A model generated the notes under the pieces. The model did not search any database and was not told the DNA's origin. It saw nothing but the letters and a program-made list of their open reading frames with translations. Shown here piece by piece: positions 26,529 through 47,575 of a DNA stretch of 64,000 nt. Both the position numbers and the translations under genes were made by a program. Origin of the DNA: Spirogloea muscicola. Lineage: Eukaryota; Streptophyta; Zygnematophyceae; Spirogloeales; Spirogloeaceae. Positions within the stretch are counted from its first letter, which is position 1, and each line of letters starts with the position of its first letter. The stretch spans positions 107,956 through 171,955 of the forward strand of contig WELB01000078.1 in assembly GCA_009602725.1 (NCBI GenBank), in the 5' to 3' direction.

Positions 26529-29000
26529 CTACATCAGCCTACTGCCAATAGGGTCCACTCTGAAGTCAACTGCCAAGAGACTTTGGCTCACTGGTAGGAC
26601 CCACTTTTTCAGGACCTGTGAATCAAGCAGACAGGACTTGATCAGGTTATGGCTGAGGTCATCCTCCAAGCCTGCATGGTGCGCTGAAGACCAGATCTTC
26701 AGAGGCTCTAATTAGTCACTCACAGATGTGAGTTGTACGGCAGCAAGCCCGTGAGCCTTGCCTCAAGACATTTTCCAGAAGCATGAGACTCCTGACAATG
26801 ACCAGAATCAGATGATGGGTGTCATCCATCATATGTATCGCACCTCACGATGAGAGGGGTGTTTGTTGTATGCCTGCAGATCCTCGTCTGTGAAAGATCC
26901 ACCGCCCTGGTAAATTTTGGGTGTCTTGACAAAACAGAGGGTTGCAATGACATCTCACAGAGCTTGCCTTTTCTGGATAACTTTGCAGACAACGTCCAGC
27001 TGGGGGTGACTTTACCTGATGGCACACGCACAACTAGACCATGTGTGTATCCTTGGCTCTGCTTTGCGAAGTTGGTGCCTGTGCCATGAAGCATTCATAG
27101 CACAAATCCTAAGATCAGTTGTTCCTCCTCACTGCTAATCAGGCGCTTGAGTTCAGGAATTTAACGACAAGGACATGCTGCTCATAAGGCACTCACCTGT
27201 GGTAAGCTGCACCACGTTATCGCCAATTTTAGAAGGCAGCTCTGCTAAAGCTTCTACCATTGCTTTTGAGTCCTCCTTGCTGGTGCCCTCCTTCACCCTC
27301 ACCAGCACGATATGCTCAATGCCAGCCTCAAATGCCTGTACATCCATTCATCGGCCTCAGCAAAAGTCGTCAATATCCAGATTACACTCACGACTCTGGT
27401 GGGAATCAAGAGGATATGGATAACAGTCTAATTTCACCTTTGCCTTAGCTGCCAAGCCGGCGAGCTCACATTCATGAGCAAGTCGCGTGCAGTCAATTCT
27501 ATGCTTTTAGCAACCTGAGAAGACAATGAAAGGCTGCACCTTTAAGATGCAGCAAGTTGACGTGAAATATGGAGCGTCAGGACAGGTGTGCATGCTTACG
27601 TCACCCCTCCTGAAGAGCGCCTCAATGTCTTCCTCTACCTCACTCTCAAAGTCAACAATGAGAACATCCTGCAACACACATATTGTTGATCGTTGGACTG
27701 GAGGAGATTGAAAGAGAAGGTTTGAAGAAGAAGATAGCATGTCCAACATGCCCAGTGGCCCGGCAATGTTTGCGCTAACATCATAGGTGATGCACTTGGA
27801 GATCCTCACTTCAAGATACGGATTCACATATCGTTGTAGGATCTCCTGTTGGTGAGGTAGCTCATAGTACTCAGTGAGAGCCTTCTGGGAGGGAAAGCGT
27901 ACGAGCAGAGCATGAGTGAACCCTTTGGAGTTTCTGGAGTGTATTCGGCCTGCCAATACCAGTCAGGAAGTTTTCTAGCGGGTGAACATACAGTCGATGT
28001 CAGAAAGTGCACTGTAAGGGGCGTTGCAGCACAAGAGGCGGTTGGTTGAATCACAGAAATTGACTCAAGTCTGCAGCATTCGTATGCAACTGGGTCCTGA
28101 CAGAATTGCTACAATGGAACACCAGCTCGCCTTGCAATTTGGTCTAATGCTGCACATGCGGCCACGCGCGATAACAGGACTCTCACCCAATGATGTTGAT
28201 AAAATGTACCGGTAGTAGTATTGCAGCGTGTAGAGGTGGTCAAGCATTTCTGCCTCCTGCTCGTCAGTCAAGTTGTCCTGCATCTGCAGCAGCACAACGT
28301 GCTCCACGATGCCTCTGCAAGAGGTAACGCGCATTCCATGGGTAACCTTTAGGATTGAAGATTGGACTGGCCAAGTTTATCCTCATGCACAAGCCTACTA
28401 TCCTTAAAAAGAGCATTGGAAGGCATCACATCACGATCATCAGTCATGCGCCATGTCCATCAATCATCAAGTTGTCAAGAGCAGGGAGATGGGCACCTCA
28501 TCTTCTTCTGGGGCCCACAGTCCACCTTGTTGAACGCGTCACTTGGCATCTCCGATCTTGAACTTGCTCGAAAAGTCAGGCCATGCTTGTTCACGACTCT
28601 CTCCGGTCTGAGGCATGGGGCTGATAAAAAGCAGAGTGCACTTGCCTCGTCTGAATGTCTGGCCAGTCAGAACGGACTGCTTGCGAGCTCTGACAAGCAC
28701 TCTGGTGCTCCCAGATGACAATGTAGTCGAAGAGAAACGGCGAGGCGTTGGAAGTTCAGCTGATAGCGCTTTCAGAGGCCTGCATTGCTTGGCCTAACGA
28801 GCAAGTCAAGGATAGGCACCGGGGCATTGGATGGGCACCGGTGCTGCACCTGCTTGCCTGGTCACGGGCACCCAGCCTCGGGTTTGCCGGCACTCAGCCT
28901 GCCTTTTGACAGTAGCCCTGCTTCTGGACCTGGTGGGCCTGCAGCTGGCCAAGCTGCAGCTGTGAGGCCGTGCAAGCCTTGCCACCGTCGAGGGCATCGG
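26529..29000 (-). CDS. Tandem stress-responsive A/B-barrel (Dabb) protein
   Basis: Encodes two Dabb domains, like the plant UP3/DABB stress proteins, small dimeric alpha-beta barrels of uncertain chemistry. Exons on the minus strand include 28314-28210, a segment ending at 27810, 27668-27600, 27514-27438, 27335-27197, 27078-27011, 26906-26844 and 26615-26529 (TAG). Domain 1 shows GIVEHVVLLQMQDNLTDEQE, GFTHALLVRFPSQKAL and DVLIVDFES. Domain 2 shows GIEHIVLVRVKEGTSKED, GYTHGLVVRVPSGK, LQAYNKHPSHREV and SLLAVDF. A more upstream exon ending at 28543 feeds the first domain in phase. The N-terminus is unresolved. A basic, Ser/Arg-rich stretch at about 28997-28855 looks like a plastid transit peptide and may be exon 1. 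The exon 27078-27011 has a stronger-looking donor at 27015, but only the one at 27011 keeps phase. Confidence 0.75.
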
Positions 29001-29850
29001 CGCCACCCTCTGGGTGAGCAAGGCTGGCGGCGCCACTTCCGCTTGCACCGCCACCATGCCAGCGCGGCTGGATCTCCCGCCACCGAGTCCACGCCAGGCT
29101 GCTTGCAGCGTCTGCGCCACTCCTTCTGCGACTGCCACTGGCGTTGCCCGCTGGCGACGGCGAAGGTTGCTGTGGGCGCTTGAGCGCCGGTGTCTAACAG
29201 GTGTTCCTGTCGTAGTAACTACGAATGCCCTGAAAATGACCCGTTAAATTAGACATCGGCAGGGATGCAAAGTGGGATACAACTTTGGACCAAAGAGAGG
29301 ACAAATGGAGGCTCAATTAGTGGCCGAGTTGTAATGTATAACCTAGTCAGTCACCTGCCAGACCTGTCGGTATCGCCATCTGCAACGGCCGTTGCGCTTT
29401 TGCCCGCCTCGCGCGGACCACGCTCGAGCGCGACGGACGCGGGCGACAGGGGCTCCTGTGCGCAGCTGCGTCCACTTGACAACACCGACGCAAAAGATTG
29501 GCTAATACTTGGCTGTGACGCTAGTCAACGGCAATCGGGACCCCAATCCCGCAACAAGCAGCACATGAATGCGCGATGTCGTCATGAAGCCTTGCAGTTC
29601 ACCGCGATCATCCGCGAGCGAAGCACGGATCCTGCATGGCCAGTTGCAGTGGTTCTTGAGGAAGTTTGATCATGGGCAGCAGTATGTTGAGCGAGGTGCG
29701 CGACACAGATATGGCAACTTCAACCTGTTCATTCTTGCATCAAACGCCCGAGAGCATGTAGCATGTCGCTGTCTAGTGCCTTGTTCGTGTAAGACCCATG
29801 TAGGCAGTAGATTGCACCTCACAAAAGGAGATAACGCCTTGTCCTGAAGG
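29001..29850. other. Upstream region of the CHD gene; no confident gene
   Basis: GC-rich around 29380-29480. No PHD finger or other expected N-terminal PICKLE exon could be read with confidence. The 5' UTR or early exons of the remodeller may lie here. Confidence 0.35.
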
Positions 29851-40151
<10,301 letters not shown>

Positions 40152-40457
40152 TTTGAAGGAGATGGAACATGAGATTGCAGCCTGTGCAAAGGCACATATG
40201 TCGCAGTCCCAAGGAGCACAAGACCCCCCCAACTCTTGTCAAATCTCATTGGATAGGCTGCAATCCACCTTATTACCGGAAGTTTTGCTATGCTAGCATT
40301 AAGCTACCGTGGCTAGCGAGAAGGGGTCCCCCCCATTGTATTCAATCATGCTGCACTCAACAGCATGAGGCTTGCACCTCATTCACTGTGATACTGCTCA
40401 CTTGGCAGCTTTGGATCCCTCTGCTCATGCACAGCTCTGCGGTGGCGTCTACATGAG

Positions 40458-40745
40458 GTGGCGCCTACACTGCAGAACCTGCCACAATTGTGCCTCGAGG
40501 TCGCGAAGGAGATCAGCTGGCAATGCAGTGGGAACTTGTTCGCTACAAACCCAGGTAAAGCGTTACTTGACCTTGACTGTGCCGAAGCAGGTACGTCACT
40601 GCAAGTACGTCAGGACAGGACAGTGGAGATGCACAATCTTGTACCACCACGGCCATGTGACAGACCTGATACAACCCAGATCCCTAGACTGGAGCCCAGC
40701 GGACCCTGACATGGTGGTGATCACAGCCAGTACCAAAGTACTGCA
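40458..40745 (+). pseudogene. THO3/TEX1-like WD40 fragment
   Basis: An exon ending near 40555 (LEVAKEISWQCSGNLFATN), a short DRTVEMHNL piece near 40618, and a segment with DLIQPRSLDWSPADPDMVV (about 40660-40735) resemble the first two WD repeats of THO complex subunit 3/TEX1. The frames differ between pieces. No later repeats occur before PsaD, so this is a truncated copy or a gene broken in assembly. The WD-repeat assignment is fair and the THO3 assignment is tentative. Confidence 0.35.
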
Positions 40746-41162
40746 AATTTCCTCAGCATGCTGCCATCTGGACAACCTCAGAAAGTTCACACATTAATGA
40801 CTTTGGAGACTCAACATTAGTCTCAACAGGTTGTTGTGTCCCGCGTCAGACTGACGGCTGACAGAAGACTCAGTAGTGTGGGGCAACATGCGTTAGCCAA
40901 ACATAGGCTCACAGAGCAAGGTACCAGGGGCAACAATATGGAGGTTTTTTGCATCAGGGGGTGAGCGTGAAGCCCCCTCCCACTTGGCAAGGTGAGAGGC
41001 GGGGCTCTTTACAGTCGCCGAGTGGCGCTCGGCCCACAACCAACACGCTCCGCCAAGGAGGCTGGTGGGCAGGCGAGAGGCCAGGGCGAGAGGAGGAGGG
41101 AGGCGGGGCGGAGCAGCGGCGGGGCGCAGGCCTCCGCAACAACGGCACGGCTGTCGCTGCGC

Positions 41163-41604
41163 TCACATCTCAATGACCCGCTTGCCCGTGAACCGGACCT
41201 CGGCGGGGTTGGCATTCTTGCCGATGGACCGCAGGTTGATGTTGGTGCCTTGCCGGCCGGCGTTGACCTTCTCCGGGTACACGCCGTCCTTGGGGTGGAG
41301 GTACTGCACCTCGCCCGACGGGAAGACGCGGTAGAACTGGTAGTCGATCTTGAACTTGGTCTTGAGCTGCGTGCCGAGCGCCAGGCACTGCTCCTTGCGC
41401 GCGAGCTTGAGCAGGTTCGGGCCGGAGCGCATGATGGCGGCGCCGCCCGTCGGCAGCTCGAAGATCTGCTCCTTCTTGCCCTCCCACGTGATCACGTAGA
41501 ACTCCTCCACCTGCGCCTTGCGCAGCAGCCCGCCGGTGCTGCCGCCGAAGATGGGCGACGGCGTGTCCGGCTTCAGCTGCGGCGGCGTGAACCCCTGCGG
41601 CGCG
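41163..41604 (-). CDS. PSAD: Photosystem I subunit PsaD (3' part)
   Basis: Stromal PSI subunit II, which forms the ferredoxin docking site. About 147 residues are visible, with no intron. They run from [20 protein letters not shown] through [18 protein letters not shown], then [20 protein letters not shown], then [17 protein letters not shown] to GKRVIEM stop. This is the whole conserved core of nuclear-encoded PsaD. The N-terminal transit peptide is missing because the sequence breaks at a single N (about 41605), beyond which a different gene (PRMT10) is read. PsaD shows that the organism is photosynthetic. Confidence 0.95.
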
Positions 41605-41605
41605 N

Positions 41606-42244
41606 CGCGCCCGCTTGCGCCGCCCAGATGGCCAAGATGCCGCTGCCCGTCCCGACGTCCAGCACTACCTGCACATTGCTCACGGAACCTAGAACAGGTC
41701 AACAGCAAGGACTGGCGCAAATGCAGGCCTGCACAGACACAAGCTCCGTACTTCCATGCCTTCCAATGTCTATACAAGCTCCACAGGGCCTGCATGCCCT
41801 TTTGCAGCTATGCCGCATTGGCTTCACTATGTCTCACAGACTCTCAGTGCTCGCTATACCTGTCGTGGAGGACTAATGACTCAGAGTTGTGGGCACAAAT
41901 AGACGCTACTTCAGCTTCAACAAAGGAAGGTCATCAGCCAGCTTAGTGGGCTTAGTGGGCTTTTGCTCAATCTGATCAGAGTCCAGGGGGGGCGACTCGG
42001 GACAGGCTTGGGCCAGCACAAAGTCTCCGCGGACCTTGCCGGCGAAGGCGGCGGCGTTGGCGAAGACGGCGCGGTGGTAGGCGCGCATGCGGACGCGGTC
42101 GGACAGCATCTCCTTCTGGTGGTACAGGAAGGCATAGGTGCAGAAGTAGTTGGCGAAGTCAGCGCCCTTGTCCACCGTGGCCCGCGCGCCGCGCGCCTCC
42201 GGGTTCTGCGGGCCGCCGCCGCCGTTTGGCATCTGGCCCGTCAT
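41606..42244 (-). CDS. PRMT10: Protein arginine methyltransferase 10-like (5' part)
   Basis: Type I arginine methyltransferase of the plant PRMT10 group. Two exons, 42244-42035 and 41668-41606, join in phase 0 (FAGK / VVLDVGTG). Visible motifs are DKGADFANYFCTYAFLYHQK and MLSDRVRMRAYHRAVF, then SAM motif I VLDVGTGSGILAIWAAQAG. The gene then stops at the single N, and the downstream bases encode PsaD in another frame. The rest of the catalytic domain (double-E loop, THW loop) is absent. Its start is only 89 bp from that of the divergent Gln/Ala-rich gene. Confidence 0.88.
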
Positions 42245-42333
42245 GGCGCCGCAGCGCGCTCGCCGCCGCCGCCGCCGTCGCCGCCGCCGTGCCTCGCCGC
42301 CGCGGCGATCGCCCGCTGGGAGGCGGCCGCAGC
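42245..42333. promoter_or_regulatory. 89-bp divergent intergenic region (PRMT10 / QA-rich gene)
   Basis: Only 89 bp, very GC-rich with CGCCGC triplets, separate the two opposed start codons. Shared regulation is likely. No TATA box is visible. Confidence 0.5.
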
Positions 42334-42365
42334 ATGAGCTCCGAGCAGGAGCCAAGGCCGCCCCC

Positions 42366-42400
<35 letters not shown>

Positions 42401-43974
42401 GGCGGGAGCGCGAGGAGCCCGAGCGGGCGCAGGAGGAGCGGCGGGTGCAGCAGGGCGGCGCGGAGGGGCAGCAGGGGCAGCAGCAGGTGCAGGCGATGCA
42501 GCCCGGCTGCGGCCAGCAGAGCCCTGCTGACCCGCCTGCGAAGCCGGACACGCAGGAGGAGGTGCGTGCGCCCAGAACAAGAGCTGCTGATGTCCAGGAC
42601 GTCTTGAGTGTGCACTCAAAGCGCGACATTGCAAGAGCCTTCGCTAAGGCCTCTCACCACGTTCGTCATAAGAAGTGCCCACGTGGCACGATGCAATCAA
42701 CAAGTAACACAGGGGCAAGTGTAGTCCCCACTACCCAAATGCTTAAAAGTCCGTGCTGCCCTCTGCGGTCGTGGCTGTGGCTGACCGAAAGAGCTTCTCC
42801 GGCGTCCATGTGCACCCAGGCGCGCGTGGCTGCCAAGGAGGCCTTCCAGGCGCAGCAGGCGGCGCAGGAGGCGCTCAAGGAGGCGTATCTGAAGCAGACG
42901 GCGGCGCAGGAGAAGGCGCAGCAGGCGGCGGCGCAGACCATCGCGCAGCAGGAGACTGCGAAGGAGGCGGCCACGCTGGCCGCTCGCCAGGCCGCCAGGG
43001 AGGCCGCCGCGCAACAGAAGGGCGCGGACCAGCAGCAGCTTGACCAGACTGCTGTCCAGCAGGTGCTCCTTGGACATCATAGCCTTTGGCAGCTGCTTTA
43101 CCTTTTCTGCATGTACGTCTCGTTTGCTATCTTCGTCACAAACTAATTAATAGGTACGTTCAACATTACCTGGCTTTGAGATTTGTGAGCTCGGGTTGCC
43201 AGTAATTGAGGTCCTACTTGGAAGAGCTTGCAAATGTTGGTGCATGATTGCCTTGCAGGCGGTCGCCCATCAAGCTGCACAGCAGGCAGTGTCGCTGCAG
43301 GCCGCCCAGTCGCCCAGCCAGCCTGCTGCAGTGCAGCCGGCTGCACCATTGGTGGTCACTGCGCCTCAAGCTCAGGTGTTTGGCACGGTCCTAAGCTCGA
43401 CAGTTGCCTTCCCATACTCTTCTGAGCTCATTTCAGAAGAGTATCAGGCCTTTATTCTGATAACTCAGTCACATCTTCAGCTTGCCTTTCCAATGTCAGG
43501 TGCCTGCACAGCCCCCCACAGCTGCAATGCAAGGGGAGCCCAGCAGTCAACAGAAGGCCGTGCTTGACGCCGCAAACCAGGCAGCTGCGGCAGCCTCGAC
43601 GCAGATGACGATGGCCACTCAAGCTGCTGCTGGCACTGCAGACCCTGCCATCAAGCAGGTACGTATTTACTGGTACACATTCATATCTCTGTGGCGACTT
43701 TGTTTTATTGCTTGTGACATTCACAGGAGGACCACCTCATTTTCACAAGGTTGTGACCCAAGTCAGTATTGCTGAGCTGCATCTACATCTACTGCGTTTG
43801 CAGGCTGCAGCAGGCCAGGCTCAGGCTGCCCAGCACCAGATGGGCGTTGCTCAGCAGATGGCGGTCGCTGCTCAGGACCACTCTACTGCTACCGCTGCCT
43901 TGGCTGCAATCCAGAAGCAGTCAGTAGGGGAGGCCAGCAATCCAGGCGCGTCGGCAGAGATGCAAATTGGCTAG
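42334..43974 (+). CDS. Gln/Ala-rich low-complexity protein, unknown function
   Basis: Five exons, 42334-42561, 42820-43062, 43259-43375, 43500-43658 and 43804-43974, give 918 nt, or 305 aa. Every exon is a multiple of three and every intron is phase 0 with GT-AG ends. The N-terminus has a polyQ run of about 11 after EPRPPPE. Exon 2 is a charged A/E/K/Q helix with AAQEALKEAYLKQTAAQEK and similar heptad-like repeats, so a coiled coil is likely. The remaining exons are mostly Ala/Gln with Pro. No signal peptide, membrane segment or known domain was seen, and I do not recognise a family. The very biased composition could favour condensate formation or scaffolding, but that is speculation. It is transcribed away from PRMT10. 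Confidence 0.75.
42367..42402 (+). repeat. (CAG)n polyQ tract
   Basis: An uninterrupted run of about 11 CAG codons in exon 1 of the Gln/Ala-rich gene. A trinucleotide repeat like this is likely to vary in length. Confidence 0.9.
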
Positions 43975-44700
43975 CTGCATCACACTAATGTGGCCCTAGC
44001 TTGCCTCTTAACATTGTTGCACCTGCTATTGACCTATACCACGCAGGAGTTTACCTTTTCCACATGCAGGCCAGACACTGTCAAAGAGAGTGGTGCAATG
44101 GTCTGCATGCATTGACCGGATGCTGTCAAGCAACTCAAGTGTCTTGAGAGCCAGTCGAAGGACAGAAAGAGCTGCACCTAAGGTTGCTACTAGAGCAGAG
44201 ATCATGTGAGCGTTGTCGCAGCAGGCAGTTATTGGTAGCTACCTTCAGCCTCTGTAAGTGAAGGGCCAGAGGATGGGTGCATTCAGCCTCTGTGCAGCCT
44301 CACTTCTTTCACAGCAGCACTCTGAAAGCTGATGAGCTCAAGGGTAAATTGACACCTAATGTCATAACGACCTTTGCAGGCAGGGCAGAAAAACGTGCAG
44401 AATACCATATGTTGTGCTTGGAGCTTTTTATAGTGCAGGAGCTATTTAAGTGCAGCCTCTGCAATCTTCCTCACTCGGCATTCGGTCTGCAATCTACTGG
44501 CTGCCTGTCCCTAAGTTACAAGCAAAAGCAGCAAGATTTGACTGGACTTACAGTACGTGCCTAACACCAGTGCCCAACATCAGCTGACCGCCAGGCTTGT
44601 GTTACTATACTGCACTTGACCTTGATGACATGCAGAATTGTATCTGGTATACATCCTAAATTGTCACAGCTTTTTGTAACCGTGAGCCAAAGCAGACCAG
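43975..44700. other. No confident gene
   Basis: Intergenic sequence after the Gln/Ala-rich gene, with several short frames. No family was recognised. Confidence 0.4.
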
Positions 44701-45051
44701 CCTGACCTACAAAAGTAGTGCGAGTATGTGATCTTGTTTGCTGAGCTTGCAGCTACAACAGATTATTCGCTAGAAAGGGAGTTTGCATCTTATGCATTGA
44801 ATCATGTCAAGGACATACCTGACCTACAAAAGAAGTGCGAGTATGTGATCTTGTATGACGAGCTTGCAGCTACAACAGATTATTCGCTAGAAAGGGAGTT
44901 TGCATCTTATGCATTGAATCATGTCAAGGACATGCCTGACCTACAAAAGTAGTGCGAGTCTGTGATCTTGTTTGCTGAGCTTGCAGCTACAACAGATTAT
45001 TCGCTAGAAAGGGAGTTTGCATCTTATGCATTGAATCATGTCAAGGACATA
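44701..45051 (+). repeat. Three-copy 117-bp tandem array with coding potential
   Basis: Exactly 117-bp units begin at 44701, 44818 and 44935 with only a few differences. 117 bp is 39 codons. The second copy is open and reads CEYVILYDELAATTDYSLER, then EFASYALNHVKD. Copies 1 and 3 carry TAG where copy 2 has AAG early in the unit. The last unit runs into a further open stretch to about 45189. The family is not recognised. High identity implies a recent duplication or ongoing homogenisation. Confidence 0.85.
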
Positions 45052-45169
45052 GTCCTTGCCAACAAGTTACCAAGTTCATGTTCATCAGCGGCTATGAACC
45101 TGTGTATCGTCATGCAATTTACTCTTCTGCTGAATCTGCAGTGGGGCCCTTGGCATTTGCAGGTTCACG

Positions 45170-46566
45170 TCATGCAGCCCACGCCCTAGCCTCCAGGTCG
45201 TCTTCGTCTATGTCACCACGGTGACGCCTGTGGTACAAGGGGCCATCCTCGGGTCCTGGCGCAGGCTCCGGAGGAGGGGACGGAGGAAGCGTTGGCGGGA
45301 AGTCTGAGTTCCAGATGGCCCACGTGAATGCCCACCGCTTGCGTCGGTCGTTGCTATCGTTGCACAAGTTGCCATCGCCAGTGCAGATGGGAAATTTCTG
45401 CCAATTTTGTACCAGCTTGCCAGCGTCCAGCAATTCGTTGCTCTCACGCCTGCATGCATTATGTTAGGCCAACCAGTCGTGAGATGAGAGGTGCCCTCTT
45501 TGTCCGAAGGACAGCAAGTGACCCCAGAGACTGCAGTGTAGTTGAAGGAGCTGGAAGACAGCCACGGACTTTGGCACATATGCTGCATTGTCAGCTCCTC
45601 TCATGGAGGAGGGAAGAGGGAGAACGTGCCCTGTGACATTGAAGCTGCTGACAGTGATGGCCGCGTACTTGTCGTTGCTCCATTTGTGCACCTTGGCTAA
45701 AGTGATGTCCTCTATGAGCACCTGACGCTCGACGCAGTGCCGCAGCATGCAATGAGGCAACAATGCTCCGAAATCCAAGAAGAGCTGCTGAGTGCAGATC
45801 GTGAATAACGATCTACTAATTGTTCAAGCTCTTGAGCAAGCAGCCTCAATATCGTCAGCAATGGTAGTGGGCAACGCAGGTACTCCAAGTCATGTACTTA
45901 AGTCACACGGTCGGAAGTTGCTGCCGCCGCACGCGAGTAGCAAGACGTGGGTCTCACCGAGAGCGTCACGTTGTGCTTGTGGTGCAGTAACTTCCCAAGC
46001 AGCGCCGCCTTCTCCTCGAAGGTCGTGAGAACGCGGGCGCGTGCCCCGGGCGGCAGCAGCAGCACCGTCGTCGGCGCGAAGATGGAGAGAGCGCTGCCCC
46101 GTGCCACAATCAGAAAGCGCAGGTAAGCTCTCTGTGGTGAGCCCCAGGCAGGCCCTCCATTGATCGAGGACGTAGTAAATGACATCAACCATGATTGCCG
46201 GAACATTGGCACTGATCGCCAGGCAGCCCACGGAGGCCAGATCAGGAGGGCGGCGGCGGCGGCGGTGGCGGCGGCGGTGGCTGAGGCGGGCGTGCGGCGC
46301 GGCATGCGGACCTGTGGAGGTCGTGGTCCTCCAGGGCCGCCTCGAAGCTATCCCACCGCTCCTCAATCTCCCGCTTGACATGGCTCGGTTTGGGGTCCGC
46401 CAGCACTGCGGCAGGGAGAACAGCGCACGCCTCGGCAACGCTGATGCCGCCGCTGCTGGGCAGAGGGTTCGGGCTTGGGGTTCAGGGGGTGCCGTCGAGG
46501 CGCTCACCTGGCGGCGCCTGCAGGGCCAGCGCGAGCACCCAAGGCCAGCGCCGCGGCGGCGGCCAT
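45170..46566 (-). CDS. Unrecognised multi-exon gene
   Basis: Several minus-strand segments read as exons with good splice ends: 46405-46312 (VLADPKPSHVKREIEERWD, then FEAALEDHDLH), a segment ending near 45952 (RFLIVARGSALSIFAPTTV, then FEEKAALLGKLLHHKHNVTL), about 45795-45630 (LFLDFGALLPHCMLRHCVER, then ITLAKVHKWSNDKYAAITV), and a last exon to TGA at 45170 (LVQNWQKFPICTGDG, then a Pro-rich stretch and an acidic DIDEDDLE tail). An ATG at 46566 starts an Ala-rich leader, but its phase does not fit the next exon, so the start is unresolved. The hydrophobic stretches suggest a membrane or secreted protein. No family was recognised. Confidence 0.45.
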
Positions 46567-46679
46567 GGCGGCAGCTGAAGCTCCGGGGGAGGGGCCGGTT
46601 TCGACCAATGACAACGGCTCGCTTCTCGAAGCTGGACGCATCATTCTTTCTTCCTGAGCTGGCCAATGACAGCGGAACA

Positions 46680-46735
46680 GCGCTTCCAGATTGACTGGTG
46701 GCTGTGAGGGGCCAGCCCAAAGAATGTACAAGGTC
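46680..46735 (-). repeat. Hairpin element, form B
   Basis: CCAGATTGACTGGTGG, then GGCCAGCCC, AAAGAATGTACAAGG. It lies just 5' of the LINE, in the promoter flank of the unknown minus-strand gene. Confidence 0.75.
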
Positions 46736-47044
46736 GGGAGGGGTTGGATGGCGAGAAAAAAGAGAGGAAAAGAGAGGAGGAAAAAAGGAGAGGCGCCGGC
46801 AGCCGCACCTTCCGATGCAGCCCCTCGGCAGAGGGGCACGTCGTCAGTGCACCAAGGTTCTTACGCCTTACCTCGCACGCATCGAAGCCGAATCTATGGA
46901 CGAGGCGGCCTGGGCGTTGTACATGCTTTTTCCCAAGCTCGTTCTTGGCCATCTTCCCTCCTTCGGCGTCGGTGGCCGCAAGACTTTCCAGGACAGACTG
47001 GCTGCATTTGCAAGTGGGAAATGAGTAAGCGGCTGCTGATATTA

Positions 47045-47080
47045 AAAGAGCGGCTGTGAAAGCCAGCCAGATGCATACAG
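47045..47080 (-). repeat. Hairpin-element remnant in the LINE
   Basis: GAGCGGCTGTGAAAGCCAGCC lies between the N-terminal LINE segment and the RT lead-in, where the protein frame is interrupted. No clean target duplication could be read. Confidence 0.45.
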
Positions 47081-47314
47081 GTGTTCACGACGGAGCCACA
47101 GAAATGGGAGGAGTTGGCCCAGCAGCGGGCAGCAGCTGCTCGGGTCGCGCTCTCACAGCGGCGGGCGCGCAATGGAGCAATCAATCAGCCCTCTCAACAG
47201 TTCACAGCTGGAAATCTAGCGCGCGCAAGACGCTTTGGCAGGGCAGGAGAACTTACCCGGGCCGCTCAGGCCCTTTGCCCTGACCCCCTGGCTACTACCA
47301 ACGACGCCACGGAG

Positions 47315-47390
47315 AGCAAGCGCGGCCAGATTAACTGGTGGCTGGGAGAGGCCAGCCCAAAAGAATGGACAAGGTCTGAAGGAGTCGGAG
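47315..47390 (-). repeat. Hairpin element, form B, in the LINE
   Basis: AGCAAGCGCGGCCAGATTAA..., a near-identical twin of the copy 200 bp downstream. It has a longer right end (GTCTGAAGGAGTCGG) shared with the copy at 12.7 kb. Confidence 0.8.
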
Positions 47391-47514
47391 TGCTAAGGAC
47401 TGAGACAGCAGTAAGCGAACGGAGGCTATCTTGCGACAGCTCCACCCCCCTCCACAACACCCCCTCGAGCCCTGGGCTGGCGAGCTCCCCAGTCCTCTTG
47501 ACCTGTCGACAGAA

Positions 47515-47575
47515 AGCAAGCGCGGCCAGATTAACTGGTGGCTGGGAGAGGCCAGCCCAAAAGAATGGACAAGGG
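47515..47575 (-). mobile_element. 61-bp hairpin element with ACAGAA target duplication
   Basis: Left flank ACAGAA (47509-47514) and right flank ACAGAA (47576-47581). Removing element plus one duplication restores LSTEALRVALTKAP, the expected start of the RT region. Form B, with CCAG...CTGG and GGCTGG...CCAGCC stems. The 67-bp net insertion shifts the LINE frame. Confidence 0.85.

Noticed and set aside
41163-42244. A natural PRMT10-PsaD fusion protein
   Set aside because: The two parts are in different frames and meet exactly at an N. Both genes are truncated there.
42159-42629. Long Cys/Arg/Ala-rich minus-strand frames over the polyQ region
   Set aside because: They are antisense shadows of the CAG/GCC-rich exon of the QA-rich gene and the PRMT10 leader.
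47312-47390. GGAG target duplication around the first form B copy in the LINE
   Set aside because: The GTCTGAAGGAG right end is shared with the 12.7 kb copy, so it is part of the element, not a duplication.
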